From an uncultured Anaerolineaceae bacterium (GTDB lineage: Bacteria; Chloroflexota; Anaerolineae; Anaerolineales; Anaerolineaceae), in assembly GCA_937890875.1 (NCBI GenBank), contig CALAEB010000012.1:1-7183 (forward strand): DNA of 7,183 nt. The letters run 5' to 3'. This document shows positions 1 to 6,019 of this stretch, in pieces. The position numbers and the translations under genes are program-made. The number at the start of each line of letters is the position of its first letter. Within the stretch, counting starts at the first letter, position 1. The notes under the pieces were generated by a model that made no database searches, had not been told where the DNA came from, and worked only from the letters and a program-made list of their open reading frames with translations.

Positions 1-481
1 AAATAAGAATATAAGAAAAGGAGCTGTTTGGGTTGCTATGAGAATACCAGATGGGGCTGTCGATGACCAGCGCATGGATGTTCAGGTCGAGCGCTTGCCG
101 GATCTCTTCGGCGGTTTTATTGTTGCCGTGAAAATGGATCTGTTCGGGAGCAAAGCCGGCTTTTAACGCGACCACCAGTTCAGCCAGGCTGACGACGTCC
201 ACTTCGATTGCCTGTCCGGCCAGTTTGGCCGCGAATTGCTTCGAAAAATAGGCTTTTGCCGCGTAAGCTACGGCGCCTGCGGCCGGGTAATGTTCTTTCA
301 GCAGCCGCTGCAGCGTCTGAATATTCGAGCGGACTGTCTGCCCGTCATAGAGATAAAGCGGTGTGCCGAAATCGCGGGCTAGCGTTTCCGGATCGCTGCC
401 GGCGATGGTCAGGCTGCCATCTGCTGACAGAATGGCTGAAATGGGATAAATGGTCTGGTCTTCTGTAGTGAGTAGGTTCAT
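1..481 (-). CDS. lysA: Diaminopimelate decarboxylase, N-terminal part (runs off window)
   Basis: This PLP enzyme decarboxylates meso-diaminopimelate to L-lysine, the last step of lysine synthesis, in the cytoplasm. Reading leftward from the ATG at 479-481, 160 codons stay open to the window edge. Visible family features are the N-terminal GTPLYLYDGQTVRSNI segment (residues 39-54), the PLP-lysine motif YAAKAYF with Lys76, EVDVVSLAEL (93-102) and FHGNNKTAEEI (117-127). All are typical of fold-type III DAP decarboxylases. The start is supported by a GGAAGGG Shine-Dalgarno on the minus strand (complement of 486-492), four bases upstream. The gene is divergent from the CHAP-protein gene. After residue ~142 (VIDS) the expected 'EL' segment is missing and the frame reads PIWYSHSNPNSS, so roughly positions 1-55 may not belong to lysA. 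It could also be a related ornithine/arginine or carboxynorspermidine decarboxylase, but the HGNNK context favours LysA. Confidence 0.88.
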   Translation of the reverse strand, partial: MNLLTTEDQTIYPISAILSADGSLTIAGSDPETLARDFGTPLYLYDGQTVRSNIQTLQRLLKEHYPAAGAVAYAAKAYFSKQFAAKLAGQAIEVDVVSLAELVVALKAGFAPEQIHFHGNNKTAEEIRQALDLNIHALVIDSPIWYSHSNPNSSFSYILI

Positions 482-576
482 TTTGCCCTTCCGTAAAAAA
501 ATTGAAAAAGTCGTTTGAGCGAGGGTATTTCCCGGCGTTTCCGCACTGTTTTTTTTGGCGTCCCAGATACGATTCG

Positions 577-582
577 ATTATA
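577..582 (-). promoter_or_regulatory. Candidate -10 box for lysA
   Basis: The minus strand reads TATAAT here, preceded by TG, about 95 bases upstream of the lysA start in the 250-bp divergent spacer. No convincing -35 hexamer sits at 16-18 bp, so this is only a sequence match. On the other strand the best candidate for the CHAP gene is TATAAA at 685-690, also without a clear -35. Confidence 0.3.
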
Positions 583-731
583 CATCAGTGGCGACGCTGG
601 GTTCCGAGAAACATACCGGAAACCGGTTTTGAGATTTTGATTTTTTTATCTGCAACTTTTTTCCATGGAAAAACATCTTATATGTATAAACAACAGAAAA
701 ATATTCTGTTCTCGTAACAAAGGAGTGGAAA

Positions 732-1841
732 ATGAAAAAGAGAATATGGATTACATGGTTGTGTTTCGCCATGTTGTTTTTGCTATTTGCAGCGGACACA
801 TGGGCGCAGACGGAAGAAAATCCCTGTACGGACAATTGCCCGGAAGGAGATTATTCACAGGTGGATTGGGATGTTCAACGTGATAAATCGCTGACGGAAG
901 AGAATCGGATTAAACAATTCCCTGAGTTTTGGCAATTTTTCGAGGACGCGGATTATGGCGTGGTGATCGAATATCCGATAGACTGGATCATTAATACCAA
1001 CATTGATCAGACGGATAATCGGCAATTTCCCCTGCGGCAGCGATCTCTGAGCGACACTTTTATGTTTGTTAATCTTGCTATTTTTGACAACCGGGAATTT
1101 CAAACGGCTGAGGAATGGCTGAAAGACGACGAAGATGGGCTCTATGCGATCATGGATCCGGCGCGCATCACGCCGATTTCCGTTAATGGGCACAAGGGCC
1201 TCTACTACATTTCGGACGACGCGATGATGAATTATATTGACGTCTTCATTCGGAACGAGAAATATATGGTTCGGCTTACTTACGCAAACATAACCAACCA
1301 AAAGGCGGACATGGATACTTTCTGGAAGATGCTGGAAAGTTTGCGCTTTCGGGATGACCCTGTTTCGTTCGTGGGTAAAACCGATATTCCGCAGGAGATC
1401 ATTGATGAATCTTATACCTATCCGCCTGTTTCATTGCGCAAGTTGAGCAGTGAGGTGCAGCCCTATGGAACCGCCACGTGCTGTGGGATGACGACGCCGG
1501 GAGGCAACTACTTTGATTGCTGTGCGACAGACCCAAACGCGGGGAATTGCACCTGGTATGTGTATCATTACTTTAAGGTCAATAAAGGGAAAGTAATATG
1601 CTTTACCGGAAATGCCAATACCTGGTGGAATCAGGCAAGTGGCTGCGGGTTCCGGCAGAGTAGTATCCCGGTAGTTGGTGCGATTGCCTGGTCTGCTACA
1701 GCCGGTCCAACCGGACATGTTGGGATTGTAACAGCGATTCGCGAAGGAGGAATTACAATGCTCCAACAATGGTATTGTAATACAAGCTGCCCGGGGTATA
1801 GCTGGCCATCTACGTCCAGTTATCAATATATGATCCCATAG
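732..1841 (+). CDS. Secreted CHAP-domain amidase/peptidase with PsbP-like middle domain
   Basis: Predicted exported protein of 369 residues. Residues 1-25 form a signal peptide: MKKR, a hydrophobic core, then a TWA-Q cleavage site. Residues ~64-207 resemble a PsbP/Mog1-like fold domain, with a YGVVIEYPIDW strand, TAEEWL, a VNGHKGLYYI hairpin and a closing FWKMLESLRF. From ~244 the protein resembles a CHAP domain: GNCTWYVYHYF with likely nucleophile Cys273, ANTWWNQA, IPVVGAIAW, then TGHVGIV with likely catalytic His329. CHAP domains cleave amide bonds in peptidoglycan stem peptides or cross-bridges, so a wall-hydrolase role is inferred. The region has many cysteines (250, 251, 263, 264, 290, 305, 349, 353), suggesting disulfides. 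A strong AAAGGAG Shine-Dalgarno at 719-725, six bases before the ATG, fixes the start. The gene ends TAG-TAG-TAA, three tandem in-frame stops. It appears monocistronic. The exact substrate is unknown. Confidence 0.85.
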   Translation: MKKRIWITWLCFAMLFLLFAADTWAQTEENPCTDNCPEGDYSQVDWDVQRDKSLTEENRIKQFPEFWQFFEDADYGVVIEYPIDWIINTNIDQTDNRQFPLRQRSLSDTFMFVNLAIFDNREFQTAEEWLKDDEDGLYAIMDPARITPISVNGHKGLYYISDDAMMNYIDVFIRNEKYMVRLTYANITNQKADMDTFWKMLESLRFRDDPVSFVGKTDIPQEIIDESYTYPPVSLRKLSSEVQPYGTATCCGMTTPGGNYFDCCATDPNAGNCTWYVYHYFKVNKGKVICFTGNANTWWNQASGCGFRQSSIPVVGAIAWSATAGPTGHVGIVTAIREGGITMLQQWYCNTSCPGYSWPSTSSYQYMIP

Positions 1842-1971
1842 TAGTAACAATCAATTTCAAAATGTTGGTTCTATCGTTTTCTTTAAAATCCCAGTTGAAC
1901 TAAGAATCTTCTAATGACATGGATGGATTCCAGGTTATCGTCAAATAGAAAATATGACATTTTGGAAGCAG

Positions 1972-2010
1972 AGAAGCTGTAATTTTTTCATTACAGCTTC
2001 TTCATTTCTT
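1972..2010 (+). terminator. Probable intrinsic terminator downstream of the CHAP gene
   Basis: Arms at 1972-1983 and 1990-2001 pair perfectly over 12 bp (core AGCTGTAAT / ATTACAGCT) around a six-base T-rich loop. A T-rich but interrupted tail follows (TTCATTTCTTATTTTC). It lies about 130 bases after the CHAP stop codon, so the transcript would have a long 3' tail. The stem is only moderately GC-rich, so termination strength is uncertain. Confidence 0.6.
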
Positions 2011-2162
2011 ATTTTCTGGTAAAAGATAGGCCTCCAAATTGTTTGAAATTGCTTTTTTAATTCGGAATGATTTAATAAATTTCGAATTTCCGGATTGGGA
2101 ACATTTTTTTGCGGGATGCGTTAATATTAGCAGTACCTGAGAATAATATATGTCAAAAACAG

Positions 2163-2173
2163 AAAGGGGAAGG
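2163..2173 (+). promoter_or_regulatory. Ribosome binding site deciding the wecE start
   Basis: The purine run AAAGGGGAAGG lies just before the ATG at 2177, with its GGGGA core six bases away. An in-frame ATG at 2150 has no such site and would add nine residues (SKTERGRK...) translated from the ribosome binding site itself. The start at 2177 is therefore preferred. Confidence 0.8.
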
Positions 2174-2176
2174 AAA

Positions 2177-3325
2177 ATGATTTCCTTCAATATTCCTCCT
2201 TATTGCGGCACGGAAGAAACTTATATCCGGGAGGCGATTCAGAATCATAAAATCTCCGGAGATGGACCGTTTACCAAAAAATGCAACGCCTGGATCGAAG
2301 CGAACACGGGCACCGCGAAATCGCTGCTGACCACCTCCTGCACCAGTGCGCTGGAAATGGCGGCGCTGCTGTGCGACATTCATCCGGGCGATGAAGTGAT
2401 CATGTCGTCGTTCACGTTTGTCTCCACCGCCAACGCGTTTGTGCTGCGCGGAGCAGAGATCGTCTTTGTGGATATCCGTCCGGACACGATGAATATTAAT
2501 GAGCAGCTGATTGAGGCGGCGGTCACCGACAAAACGAAAGTGGTTGTGCCGGTGCATTATGCGGGTGTGAGTTGTGAAATGGATCCGATCCTGGAGATTG
2601 CCCGGCGGCACAATCTGTTTGTGGTTGAGGACGCCGCGCAGGGGATCATGGCCAGTTACCACGGGAAACCGCTGGGCGCGATCGGCGATTTCGGTTGTTT
2701 CAGTTTTCATGAGACTAAGAACTACAGCATGGGCGAAGGCGGCGCGCTGCTGATTCAGGATCCGAAACAGGTTGAACGGGCGGAAATCCTGCGGGAGAAA
2801 GGAACCAACCGCAGCCAGTTCTGGCGCGGACAGGTCGATAAATATACCTGGGTGGATTGGGGATCTTCTTTCCTGCCGAGCGACTTAAACGCCGCGCATT
2901 TGTACGCGCAGCTGCTGCAGGCGGATGAGATCAACCGCAACCGTATGCAGAGCTGGCAGCGTTATTATGAAGGGCTGCTGCCGCTGGCGCAGGCCGGAAA
3001 AATCGAACTGCCGGTCATCCCGGAAGGGTGTGTCCATAACGGGCATATGTTTTACATCAAGGCCCGGGACCTTGAAGAGCGGCAGGCGCTGATCCGGTTT
3101 TTGAAAGAAAATGGCGTTGAAGCTGTTTTCCATTACATTCCATTGCACAGCTCGCCGGCAGGGAAACGCTTCAGCCGTTTTCATGGCGAGGATCGTTATA
3201 TCACGCGCGAAAGTGACCGGCTGCTGCGGCTGCCGCTGTATTACCGGCTGGATCCGCTGGATTTATCGAAAGTGGTCGAAACGGTTTACCGCTTTTATGA
3301 ACAGCAAAGGCCGGCCACGGGATGA
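2177..3325 (+). CDS. wecE: dTDP-4-amino-4,6-dideoxygalactose transaminase (WecE/RffA type)
   Basis: PLP-dependent sugar aminotransferase of the DegT/DnrJ/EryC1 family. In the known family member it transfers an amino group from glutamate to the C4 keto group of dTDP-4-keto-6-deoxyglucose, giving dTDP-Fuc4N for surface glycans. The 382-residue product closely follows the WecE pattern along its length. It has MISFNIPPYCGTEE at the N-terminus, GDEVIMSSFTFVSTANAFVL, VDIRPDTMNI, VPVHYAGVSCEMD, VVEDAAQG (Asp152), SFHETKNY with Schiff-base Lys181, EKGTNRSQF, GQVDKYTWVD, and FHYIPLHSSPAGKRF near the C-terminus. Length matches the family (~376). It overlaps the following WbqC-family gene by four bases (ATGA), implying translational coupling. 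No dTDP-sugar synthesis genes (rmlA/rmlB) lie in the window, so its substrate must be supplied from elsewhere. The exact sugar is inferred from similarity. Confidence 0.94.
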   Translation: MISFNIPPYCGTEETYIREAIQNHKISGDGPFTKKCNAWIEANTGTAKSLLTTSCTSALEMAALLCDIHPGDEVIMSSFTFVSTANAFVLRGAEIVFVDIRPDTMNINEQLIEAAVTDKTKVVVPVHYAGVSCEMDPILEIARRHNLFVVEDAAQGIMASYHGKPLGAIGDFGCFSFHETKNYSMGEGGALLIQDPKQVERAEILREKGTNRSQFWRGQVDKYTWVDWGSSFLPSDLNAAHLYAQLLQADEINRNRMQSWQRYYEGLLPLAQAGKIELPVIPEGCVHNGHMFYIKARDLEERQALIRFLKENGVEAVFHYIPLHSSPAGKRFSRFHGEDRYITRESDRLLRLPLYYRLDPLDLSKVVETVYRFYEQQRPATG

Positions 3326-4038
3326 AGCTGGCGGTTCTGCAGTCGAATTACATCCCCTGGAAGGGATATTTCGATATTATTCATGATGTGGATCTGTTTC
3401 TTTTTTATGACGAGGTGCAATATACCAAGAATGACTGGCGGAACCGGAACCGGATATCCACCCAGAACGGTGTTCAATGGCTGACCGTTCCGGTCTCCGC
3501 CGGGCTGGACACGAGGATCGACCAGGCAAAAATTGTCCGGGATCGCTGGCAGATGAAGCATTTTCAGGCGATTGTGACCTCATATGCGAAGGCGCCGTAT
3601 TTCAGTCAATACCGGGATTTTCTGGAATTTGTTTATCTGGATTCGGAATGGGAATTGCTGTCCGACCTGAATCAGTTCCTGATCCGGAAAATTGCTGCCG
3701 ACTTTCTGCAGATTCACACCCGTTTTGGAAACAGCCGGGATTATCCTTCTGCCGGCTCCGGCCATGAAAAACTGCTTTCGCTGGTCAGAGCGGCAGGTGC
3801 CCAAGCCTATCTCTCCGGACCGGCTGCCAAGCATTATATCCGGACAGAGGATTATGACCGGGCCGGAATTCAGCTGCAATGGAAAGATTATTCGGGATAT
3901 CCCGAGTATCCGCAGCGGTTCCAGCCGTTTGAACATTCGGTGTCCATTTTGGATCTGCTGCTGAACACAGGGCCGGATGCGCCGTATTTTATCTGGGGAT
4001 GGCGTGAGGATCTTCCGCCTCAGGATTCCAAAATATGA
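3322..4038 (+). CDS. WbqC family protein
   Basis: A 238-residue soluble protein with the hallmarks of the WbqC family, found in O-antigen and other surface-polysaccharide loci and without a firmly assigned reaction that I can state. Conserved blocks are QSNYIPWKGYFD (7-18), DEVQYTKNDWRNRNRI (30-45), WLTVPVS (53-59), KHFQAIVTSYAKAPYF (79-94), AYLSGPAAKHYI (162-173) and a C-terminal FEHSVSILDLLLNTGP (203-218). There is no signal peptide or membrane segment, so it is cytoplasmic. Its start codon overlaps the wecE stop in an ATGA junction. Only weak Shine-Dalgarno bases precede it (GG-rich ACGGG), which fits re-initiation after wecE. From this pairing I infer that it acts on the aminotransferase product or its nucleotide sugar, perhaps as an N-modifying enzyme. 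The stop codon sits at the base of the downstream terminator stem. Confidence 0.92.
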   Translation: MKLAVLQSNYIPWKGYFDIIHDVDLFLFYDEVQYTKNDWRNRNRISTQNGVQWLTVPVSAGLDTRIDQAKIVRDRWQMKHFQAIVTSYAKAPYFSQYRDFLEFVYLDSEWELLSDLNQFLIRKIAADFLQIHTRFGNSRDYPSAGSGHEKLLSLVRAAGAQAYLSGPAAKHYIRTEDYDRAGIQLQWKDYSGYPEYPQRFQPFEHSVSILDLLLNTGPDAPYFIWGWREDLPPQDSKI

Positions 4039-4080
4039 AATGTCCCTCTTTATTCAAAAAGAGGGACATTTATTTTATAT
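4038..4080 (+). terminator. Strong intrinsic terminator of the wecE-wbqC operon
   Basis: Arms at 4038-4051 and 4058-4071 pair perfectly over 14 bp (core TGTCCCTCTTT / AAAGAGGGACA) with a six-base loop. The T-rich stretch TTTATTTTATAT follows. The first stem base is the last base of the WbqC-gene TGA. On the minus strand the same stem is followed by TTTCATATTTT, so it may also stop ftcD transcripts arriving from the other side. Confidence 0.88.
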
Positions 4081-4114
4081 AAGGCGCAGTCATATTTCGG
4101 AATCCTGTTTCCGT

Positions 4115-4139
4115 CTGAACCGCTTTGCAAGCGGATCAG
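4115..4139 (-). other. Hairpin overlapping the ftcD stop codon
   Basis: CTGA and TCAG flank CCGCTT-TGC-AAGCGG, giving a 10-bp stem with one A/A mismatch and a three-base loop at the 3' end of ftcD. No T-run follows on the minus strand, so it may be a transcript-stabilising 3' hairpin rather than a terminator. Confidence 0.4.
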
Positions 4140-5038
4140 GTGAATATTTCGTTCAGATGCGTCTCAAGAATTTTTTGCGGGCTGAAATCATGCAGCAGAA
4201 TTGTTTCCGGGTCAATCCCTTCGATCGCGGCTTCCGGGAGGCAGCCGACCAGCTCGGAATGATTCGGGAAAACTCCCATCGCCGCCGCTTCGGCTTTGAC
4301 GCTTTCAAATACGGTTCGGAGCGAGGTTTCGCGGAAATTGGTCAAATTCATCGAAATTTGGGCTTGTCCGTTGACCAGCATGCCCAACGCTTTGACCGAC
4401 TTCAAACCGCCGGAAGATTCACGGATGGCCTTCGCGATCATCCTGGCGACACGGATATCACTTGAATTCAGAAAAATATTGAAGGCGATCAAAAAATCGC
4501 GCGCGCCGATAACCGTGGCGCCAGCCGGGCCGATCACAGCAGGGCCGAAATCCGGTGTATGCGCGGTGTCCGTGCCGATGCGTTCCTTCAATTTTTCATA
4601 TTCACCTTTCCGGATCATGGACAGGTCCCGATGTTCTGCCAGGACGGCTGCCTGCCCATATAAAAAGGCGGGGATGCGTAATTCTTCCCCGACCCGCTTT
4701 GCGAGCCGGCGCGCGATGCAGATGCAATCCTGCATGCTTGCGTTTACAAGCGGGACAAACGGGACGACGTCGGCCGCGCCGATCCGCGGATGGCACCCTT
4801 GATGTTGATCCAGATTAATTTTTTCCGCCGCTTTCCTGATCAGGAGAAATGCGGCTTCCTCGATCGCTTCCGGCGAGCCCAAAATCGTGAAGACACTCCG
4901 GTTGTGATCGGGATCGGAATGGATATCGATCAGCTTCAGCGGAAGGTCGGAAGGAATCGCCGCCGCGATTTCCGCGATTACCGTTTTATTTCTGCCTTCA
5001 GAAAAGTTCGGAACACATTCGACAATATTTTCAGACAC
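4136..5038 (-). CDS. ftcD: Glutamate formiminotransferase (stand-alone FTCD N-terminal type)
   Basis: This cytoplasmic enzyme moves the formimino group between formiminoglutamate and tetrahydrofolate (EC 2.1.2.5), linking histidine breakdown to one-carbon metabolism. The product is 300 residues from the GTG and matches a lone formiminotransferase domain. It shows ENIVECVPNFSEGRN (3-17), DPDHNRSVFTILG (42-54), HPRIGAADVVPFVPL (83-97, with the family's active-site histidine region), RKGEYEKLKER, and VKALGMLVNGQAQISMNLTNF. There is no cyclodeaminase domain. I prefer the GTG at 5036-5038: it has a GGAAGAGGG Shine-Dalgarno four bases upstream and gives the family-typical N-terminus. The ATG at 5051-5053 has none and would add five residues. 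The gene starts 17 bases after the AI-2E fragment's stop and is probably cotranscribed with it. No hut genes are nearby, so its pathway role is inferred from family only. Confidence 0.92.
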   Translation of the reverse strand: MSENIVECVPNFSEGRNKTVIAEIAAAIPSDLPLKLIDIHSDPDHNRSVFTILGSPEAIEEAAFLLIRKAAEKINLDQHQGCHPRIGAADVVPFVPLVNASMQDCICIARRLAKRVGEELRIPAFLYGQAAVLAEHRDLSMIRKGEYEKLKERIGTDTAHTPDFGPAVIGPAGATVIGARDFLIAFNIFLNSSDIRVARMIAKAIRESSGGLKSVKALGMLVNGQAQISMNLTNFRETSLRTVFESVKAEAAAMGVFPNHSELVGCLPEAAIEGIDPETILLHDFSPQKILETHLNEIFT

Positions 5039-5042
5039 TGCA

Positions 5043-5051
5043 CCCTCTTCC
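5043..5051 (-). promoter_or_regulatory. Ribosome binding site deciding the ftcD GTG start
   Basis: The minus strand reads GGAAGAGGG four bases before the GTG at 5036-5038. It overlaps the alternative ATG at 5051-5053, making translation from that ATG less likely. Confidence 0.7.
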
Positions 5052-5055
5052 ATTA

Positions 5056-5547
5056 TTATTCGTTTGTCGAGGAATGATGATCTTCGTAAAAATAGTAGTG
5101 AATAACTTCGCGGACGGTCGCCATTATTGGAATGGCGAGCAGCAGGCCGGGAATCCCGAAAACTGCGCCGAAAAAGGTCATCCCGACCAGAGCGATCAGC
5201 GGATGAATTTCTACGGCGTCTCCGACAATTTTCGGCTGGATCAGCCAGTTTTCCAGCTGCTGGATCAGCCAGTACATGCCGATCACAAGCAGGGCAAAGA
5301 GACAGTTCTCGATGTCAAGAACGGTTGAGCCATTAATAAAGGCGATCACGGCAGCGGGGATGCTGGCAAGTACCGGTCCGAAACGGGGGATGCCTTCCCC
5401 AACGCCGGCAATCACCGACAGGATGAAGATGTTCGGCAGGCCGATGATTCTTCCAAACACATAAGTCAGCGCAGCAATGACGACCATCAATATCAGCTGG
5501 CTTTTCAGATAATTAATCCATAATCGGGTAATTCTTTTAATCAGCAT
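5056..5547 (-). CDS. AI-2E family transporter, C-terminal half only (5'-truncated, probable pseudogene)
   Basis: Encodes 163 residues matching only the C-terminal half of AI-2E/PerM-type membrane proteins, which are normally ~330-370 residues. Recognisable blocks are WINYLKSQLILMVVIAAL (10-27), GVGEGIPRFGPVLASIPAAVIAF (48-70), IQQLENWLIQPKIVGDAVEI (89-108) and a closing FGAVFGIPGLLLAIPI stretch. About five hydrophobic segments are present. The family's first two helices and soluble loop are absent. Upstream in frame a TAG occurs seven codons before the ATG, and no frame between there and mreB shows AI-2E-like sequence. No usable Shine-Dalgarno precedes the ATG (a GAG lies only two bases away). 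A MITE-like palindromic unit begins 31 bases upstream. The reading frame is otherwise intact and leads into ftcD. Family members export small solutes such as autoinducer-2 or exchange ions, but this fragment's function is doubtful. Confidence 0.85.
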   Translation of the reverse strand: MLIKRITRLWINYLKSQLILMVVIAALTYVFGRIIGLPNIFILSVIAGVGEGIPRFGPVLASIPAAVIAFINGSTVLDIENCLFALLVIGMYWLIQQLENWLIQPKIVGDAVEIHPLIALVGMTFFGAVFGIPGLLLAIPIMATVREVIHYYFYEDHHSSTNE

Positions 5548-5578
5548 AACTCTAAATACGAAGAACTAAGAAATCTGT

Positions 5579-5721
5579 TGCAGTGCTCGGCAATTCGAAA
5601 TTTAGGTAAGCCTTTCGAATAAGGAGAGAAAATTTGTTGTTCTTTTATTTTTGCGCTCCGCGCAAAAATAAAAGAACAACAAAGAATTCTTCTCATATTT
5701 TCGAATCGCTGTGCAGTGCTC
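5579..5721. mobile_element. MITE-like unit with direct repeats, terminal inverted repeats and central palindrome
   Basis: A perfect 10-bp direct repeat, TGCAGTGCTC, lies at 5579-5588 and 5712-5721. Just inside are inverted ends GCAATTCGAAA (5590-5600) and the complement of GCGATTCGAAA (5699-5709), matching at 10 of 11 bases. Between them are a smaller hairpin (5593-5620) and a perfect 51-bp palindrome (5633-5683). There is no open reading frame. This is the layout of a miniature inverted-repeat transposable element with a target duplication. Assignment to a transposon family is not possible from one copy, and it could instead be a structured intergenic repeat. Confidence 0.5.
5633..5683. repeat. 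Perfect inverted repeat, 24-bp arms, 3-base spacer
   Basis: The arms at 5633-5656 and 5660-5683 are exact reverse complements around TCC, with GCGC next to the loop and AT-rich outer parts (TTGTTGTTCTTTT... / ...AAAAGAACAACAA). Imperfect complementarity continues outward (GGAGAGAA against TTCTTCTC). The T-tract lies in the left arm and the A-tract in the right arm on both strands, the reverse of an intrinsic terminator. Confidence 0.92.
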
Positions 5722-5962
5722 TGATTTTATGCCAACTTCCCGAATCTATTATATAATCGGTACAGCATTTTGTGAGCCTACCGGTTATCGATTTTTGTCC
5801 TGCGGAAGTGCCATATTCATTCACTGCAAGGCCGGTGTGATGCGTTTTTCTTAACAGCCGGCTGAAATGGAACGGGAATAACGTTTTTTTGAGCTGTTTC
5901 CCGGCATGCTGCGAGGGATCCGAAATTGTGAATCGTTGCTCCGGAGTGGTAATATTTGACTT

Positions 5963-5971
5963 TGGTATAAT
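5963..5971 (+). promoter_or_regulatory. Extended -10 promoter, probably for mreB
   Basis: TGGTATAAT is a perfect extended -10 element (TGnTATAAT). No good -35 hexamer lies at 16-18 bp, as is common for extended -10 promoters. The TTGACT at 5956-5961 is too close to be its partner. Transcription would begin near 5978, giving mreB a leader of about 200 bases. Confidence 0.55.
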
Positions 5972-6019
5972 AGGTTTATCGTTAAGAAAGGCTGAAAACT
6001 ATAGATCTTGATACTTCCT

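Larger units (their letters stand above)
1842..2176. other. AT-rich intergenic region between CHAP gene and wecE
   Basis: This 335-bp spacer holds the terminator-like hairpin at 1972-2001 and the wecE ribosome binding site, and otherwise no recognisable gene. It contains AT-rich stretches including a TTCGAA word near 2081-2086, similar to words seen in the mreB upstream region. A weak sigma70-like pair (TTAATA at 2121-2126, 17-bp gap, TAATAT at 2144-2149) could serve wecE, but each box matches consensus at only four of six positions. Confidence 0.5.

Noticed and set aside
208..468. 86-residue plus-strand reading frame over lysA
   Set aside because: It is antisense to conserved LysA motifs and arginine-rich, with no ribosome binding site.
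855..1301. 148-residue minus-strand reading frame inside the CHAP-protein gene
   Set aside because: It is antisense to a gene with clear domains and a strong ribosome binding site. Its translation shows no recognisable motif.
1883..1960. 25-codon minus-strand frame MSYFLFDDNLESIHVIRRF... in the spacer after the CHAP gene
   Set aside because: It has protein-like composition and could be a gene-tail remnant. But it lacks a Shine-Dalgarno, is very short, and resembles no family I can name.
2150..2176. Upstream ATG start for wecE at 2150
   Set aside because: It has no ribosome binding site, and the nine extra residues are encoded by the purine-rich site that serves the ATG at 2177.
4296..4802. 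168-residue plus-strand reading frame antisense to ftcD
   Set aside because: The minus-strand frame is a full-length conserved formiminotransferase. The antisense translation is basic and without motifs, a composition shadow.
5633..5683. Large palindrome as an intrinsic terminator
   Set aside because: The T-tract is on the 5' arm and the A-tract on the 3' arm, and no upstream gene on either strand needs termination here.
5956..5961. TTGACT as the -35 box of the mreB promoter
   Set aside because: It lies only four bases from the TATAAT at 5966-5971, and nothing resembling a -10 box sits 16-18 bases downstream of it.
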